From NCBI RefSeq assembly GCF_900101615.1, contig NZ_FMZX01000011.1, positions 1 through 64,000 of the forward strand: DNA of 64,000 nucleotides, read 5' to 3'. A program made the translations under genes and the position numbers. Of this stretch, positions 61,165 through 64,000 are shown in pieces. Positions within the stretch are counted from its first letter, which is position 1; every line of letters begins with the position of its first letter. Source of the stretch: Belnapia rosea (GTDB taxonomy: Bacteria; Pseudomonadota; Alphaproteobacteria; Acetobacterales; Acetobacteraceae). The notes below the pieces were generated by a model that saw only the letters and a program-made list of their open reading frames with translations, had not been told where the DNA came from and did not search any database.

Positions 61165-62502
61165 ATGAGCTGGTATGACAAGGTGGTCTGGCAGGAGGGC
61201 ATGTTCCTCCGCGCCCAGCACTTCCAGCAGCAGGACCGCTACCTGGAGCATCTGCTCCAGGCGCGCACCGCACCGCTCCGCCCGCATCCCTGGGGCGTGA
61301 CGGAGCTCTCGCTCGACCGCGACCTGCTGGGCGCCGGCAAATTCGCCCTCGCCAGCGCCGCCGGCGTGCTGGAGGACGGCACGCCCTTCGCCATTCCCGG
61401 CCAGGCCGACCAGCCCCTGCCGCTCGACCTGCCGGAAGGCACGCGCAATGCGGTGGTCTATCTCGCCGCGCCGATCCGCCAGCCGGGCAGCCCCGAAGTC
61501 GCCTTCACCGAGGGTCCGGAGAATGGCGGCGCCCGCTATGCGCTCCGCAGCTTCGAGGCCTTCGACACGCATTCCGACAGCACCCTGCCGGCCGAGTTGC
61601 AGGTTGGCCGGCCGCGCCTCCGCTTCATGCTGGAGACGGAGGAGCGCGCCGGCTTCACCGGCATCGGCATCGCCCGCATCGTCGAGGTCCAGGCCGACCG
61701 CCGCGTGGTGGTGGATGAGCGCTTCATCCCGACCTGCCTCCGCATCTCCGCCGCACCGCCGCTCGCCAATCTCGTCGCCGAGCTGGTCGGCATGATCGGC
61801 CAGCGGGCCGAGGCGCTGGCCGGGCGCCTTGCCCAGCCGGGCTCGCGCGGCGTCGCCGATGTCAGCCAATTCCTGCTGCTGCAGGCGCTGAACCGATGGC
61901 AGCCGCTGCTCGCCCATTGGGCCGATGCGGGCAACACCCATCCGGAGGCGCTCTATGCCAGCCTCGTCCAGCTGGCCGGGGAGCTTGCCACCTTCACCGA
62001 CCCGAGCCGCCGCGCGGGCAGCTATCCCGGCTACCGGCACGAGGACCTGCAGCGCAGCTTCGCCCCGGTGATCGCCGATCTGCGCCGCGCCCTCTCGGCC
62101 GATATCGACCAGAACGCCGTCTCCATCCCGCTGCGCGACGCGCGGCACGGCGTCCGCATCGGGCCGATCACGGACCGCAACTGGCTGCGCGCCGGCTCCT
62201 TCGTGCTGTCAGTCCAGGCCGACATGCCATCCGAGCATCTGCGCCGCCTCTTCCCGAACCAAGTCAAGATCGGCGCCGTCGAGCATATCCGGGAGCTGGT
62301 GAACGTGGCGCTCCCCGGCATCGCCGTGCGCCCCCTGCCGGTCGCGCCGCGGCAGATCCCCTTCCATGCGGGCGCCACCTATTTCGAGCTGGATCGCGGC
62401 AGCCCGCACTGGCAGCAGATGCAGACCTCGGGCGGCTTCGCCATCCATGTCTCCGGCGACTTCCCGAACCTTCGCATGGAGCTGTGGGCGATCCTCGCAT
62501 GA
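61165..62502 (+). CDS. tssK: Type VI secretion baseplate protein TssK
   Basis: A 445-residue TssK. N-terminal WYDKVVWQEGMFLRAQHFQQQDRY is the family signature; the middle and C-terminal parts include LNRWQPLLAHWADAGNTHPE and YFELDRGSPHWQQMQTSGG. TssK links the baseplate to the TssJLM membrane complex. The start at 61165 (MSWYDKV) follows GGAGTGGGGGG; the longer frame from 61123 runs into the hairpin region. Its stop overlaps the tssL start (ATGA). Confidence 0.93.
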   Translation: MSWYDKVVWQEGMFLRAQHFQQQDRYLEHLLQARTAPLRPHPWGVTELSLDRDLLGAGKFALASAAGVLEDGTPFAIPGQADQPLPLDLPEGTRNAVVYLAAPIRQPGSPEVAFTEGPENGGARYALRSFEAFDTHSDSTLPAELQVGRPRLRFMLETEERAGFTGIGIARIVEVQADRRVVVDERFIPTCLRISAAPPLANLVAELVGMIGQRAEALAGRLAQPGSRGVADVSQFLLLQALNRWQPLLAHWADAGNTHPEALYASLVQLAGELATFTDPSRRAGSYPGYRHEDLQRSFAPVIADLRRALSADIDQNAVSIPLRDARHGVRIGPITDRNWLRAGSFVLSVQADMPSEHLRRLFPNQVKIGAVEHIRELVNVALPGIAVRPLPVAPRQIPFHAGATYFELDRGSPHWQQMQTSGGFAIHVSGDFPNLRMELWAILA

Positions 62503-63878
62503 GCGACAATCCCTTCTCCGAGCCCGAGGACAGCGACCGCACGGTGGTGCGCGGCCCGACGCGCGCCGCGACCCCGATCCCGGCCGCTGCTCCGGCGGTG
62601 CCACCGGGCTTCGCGCCCGCCATGCCGGCCGGCCCGACACCCCGCATGGCGGGCGAGGCGGAGACCTTGCCGAAGATCGGCCTCGGCCCGCTCTCCGCCG
62701 CGGCCGGGCCGCTGCTCGACCTGCTCTCGCGGCTGGTCGCCAATGTGCAGGTGCCCAACCCGGCCGAGCTGCGCGAACGCGCGGTCCGTGCGCTGCGCAG
62801 CTTCGAGGCCGAAGCGCGCGCCGCCGAGGTGAGCCCGGATGAGATCCGCGCCGCGCATTACGGCCTCTGTGCCGCGATCGACGACGTGGCGATGGCGACA
62901 CCCTGGGGCCAGCAGAGCGGCTGGAGCGCCCATTCGCTCGTCTCCACCTTCCACCAGGAGGTGAAGGCCGGCGACCGGTTTTTCGACCTGCTCGCCGGCA
63001 TGCAGAAGGACCCGGGCCGCTACCGCCAGGCGCTGGAAGTGGCCTATCTCTGCCTGGCCCTCGGGCTGCAGGGGCGCTACCGCCTCTCGCCGCGCGGCGC
63101 CGCCGAACTCGACCGCATCCGCGAGGGCCTCTACCAGCTCCTGGTCCAGCTCCGCGGCCCCTATGAGCGCGAGCTTTCGCCGCATTGGCGCGGCGTCGAC
63201 GCACCGCATCGCCGCGCCGGCCGCAGCGTGCCGAGCTGGGTGGCCGGCGCTCTCGCCTTGGCCGTGCTCGGCATCGGCTATGCCGGGCTGGCGAACAGCC
63301 TGAGCGGACGGTCGGAGGATCTCTTCGCCCGCCTCGCCGCGCTGCCGCCCGGCGCCCTGCCGACCATCCAGCGCGCCGCGCCGCCGGTGCCGCCCGCCCC
63401 TCCGCCGCCCGCCCCGGCCCCGAGCCGGCCCGACCTGCAGACGCGGCTCCGCCAATTCCTCGCCCCCGAGATCCAGCAGGGGCTCGTCACCGTGCTCGCC
63501 GACCCCAACCGCGTCATCGTCCGCATTCGCAACCGCGGCATGTTCGCCTCCGGCAGCGCCAGCCTCGACCCGCGCTTCCGGCCCCTGCTGAACCGCATCG
63601 GCGAGGCGCTGCGCGAGGAGCCGGGGACGGTGCAGATCCTCGGCCATAGCGACAACCAGCCGATCAGGACGGCGCGCTTCCCGTCCAACTACCATCTCTC
63701 CACTGCGCGGGCGCAGGCGGCGCAGGATGTCATCGCCACGGCGACAGGCGGCGACCGCGCCCGCTTCAGCGCCGAAGGCCGCGGCGAGAGCGAGCCGGTT
63801 GCGGCGAATGCGACGGCCGAGGGACGCGAGGAGAACCGCCGCATCGAGGTCGTGGTGAATTACGGAAGGTCCCGCTGA
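62499..63878 (+). CDS. tssL: Type VI secretion membrane protein TssL with OmpA domain
   Basis: A 459-residue DotU/TssL protein. After an unstructured Pro/Ala-rich N-terminus (about 1-60) comes the DotU domain (about 65-235), one transmembrane helix (SVPSWVAGALALAVLGIGYAGL, about 243-264), a proline-rich spacer and an OmpA-like peptidoglycan-binding domain (about 330-459; GHSDNQPIRTARFPSNYHLS). Such TssL variants need no separate anchor. ATGA overlap with tssK and TGATG overlap with tssM. Confidence 0.92.
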   Translation: MSDNPFSEPEDSDRTVVRGPTRAATPIPAAAPAVPPGFAPAMPAGPTPRMAGEAETLPKIGLGPLSAAAGPLLDLLSRLVANVQVPNPAELRERAVRALRSFEAEARAAEVSPDEIRAAHYGLCAAIDDVAMATPWGQQSGWSAHSLVSTFHQEVKAGDRFFDLLAGMQKDPGRYRQALEVAYLCLALGLQGRYRLSPRGAAELDRIREGLYQLLVQLRGPYERELSPHWRGVDAPHRRAGRSVPSWVAGALALAVLGIGYAGLANSLSGRSEDLFARLAALPPGALPTIQRAAPPVPPAPPPPAPAPSRPDLQTRLRQFLAPEIQQGLVTVLADPNRVIVRIRNRGMFASGSASLDPRFRPLLNRIGEALREEPGTVQILGHSDNQPIRTARFPSNYHLSTARAQAAQDVIATATGGDRARFSAEGRGESEPVAANATAEGREENRRIEVVVNYGRSR

Positions 63879-64000
63879 TGGACGCGTTGCTCTCCGTCCT
63901 CGGCACCGTCCCGGCGCTGGCAGGGCTCGTCGCGGCCCTGGCCATGGCGGCGCTGTTCTGGATCTACGCGCCGCTGATCGGCGCGGGCGACGTCTATCCC
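63878..64000 (+). CDS. tssM: Type VI secretion protein TssM (IcmF), N-terminal fragment
   Basis: The gene runs off the right edge; 41 codons are present from ATG 63878. They encode a hydrophobic segment ending FWIYAPLIGAGDVYP, the typical start of TssM/IcmF, where the first helix is followed by an aromatic-GPLI-type motif. It overlaps the tssL stop (TGATG). Confidence 0.85.
   Translation, partial: MDALLSVLGTVPALAGLVAALAMAALFWIYAPLIGAGDVYP

Overview
The window comes from a very GC-rich genome with compact, often overlapping genes. The gene complement (an MlrC/dipeptide-transporter operon, TamA/TamB, an Entner-Doudoroff aldolase with its kinase, a TctC-type binding protein, a PAAR/VgrG/TssK/TssL secretion locus) fits an alphaproteobacterium. 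Acetobacteraceae such as Roseomonas or relatives is my best guess, from composition and gene content only; there is no rRNA, tRNA or other marker to settle it. I saw no insertion sequence, CRISPR array or phage module. No stretch above 300 bases lacks a gene; the longest non-coding stretches are 60915-61164 (hairpins), 34210-34444 and 56473-56676.

Layout. 1-835: 5' end of a UDP-glucose dehydrogenase, a stand-alone Lrp/AsnC sensor domain, a small lipoprotein. 838-4443 (minus): gamma-glutamyltransferase, macrodomain hydrolase and amidase in one tightly coupled operon. 4563-9733: CsaA-like protein and xanthine phosphoribosyltransferase, a CNNM/CorC-type membrane protein, DUF3429, a coiled-coil hypothetical, KDPG aldolase plus sugar kinase, and a lipoprotein. 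9793-20107 (minus): an eight-gene peptide/amide uptake and breakdown operon (binding protein, two permeases, fused double ATPase, M20 deacylase, two tandem Zn-amidohydrolases, MlrC-type M81 peptidase). 20192-25495 (plus): deacetylase-like amidohydrolase, M19 dipeptidase, ComM/YifB ATPase and a second, exported gamma-glutamyltransferase. 25496-31210: UDP-galactopyranose mutase, CreA-like protein and a second oligopeptide ABC transporter without a local binding protein. 31274-41884: AI-2E transporter family, hydroxypyruvate isomerase plus tartronate semialdehyde reductase, an XRE regulator, a Pat-like acyl-CoA-synthetase/GNAT fusion, an esterase, a GNAT, a P1 peptidase, a 41-residue membrane peptide and an M20 amidohydrolase. 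41949-47606: TamA-TamB. 47672-50880: MarR-HlyD-EmrB efflux operon. 50896-56472: nitronate monooxygenase, enoyl-CoA hydratase, TctC binding protein, thioesterase, GAF-GGDEF cyclase, a hypothetical, RraA-like protein. 56677 to the end: a type VI secretion locus (VgrG, accessory protein, PAAR, TagH, TssK, TssL and the start of TssM).

The dominant theme is scavenging of peptides, amides and acylated amines: two ABC importers, two gamma-glutamyltransferases (one cytoplasmic, one exported), and M81, M20, M19, P1 and amidase-signature enzymes. A second theme is envelope and competition: TamAB, sugar-nucleotide enzymes, drug efflux and the type VI system. The points most worth a second look are the structured hairpin block inside the type VI locus, the macrodomain gene coupled to a gamma-glutamyltransferase and an amidase, the helically phased direct repeats upstream of the 94-residue hypothetical, and the Pat-like protein whose synthetase half lacks the usual phosphohistidine motif.
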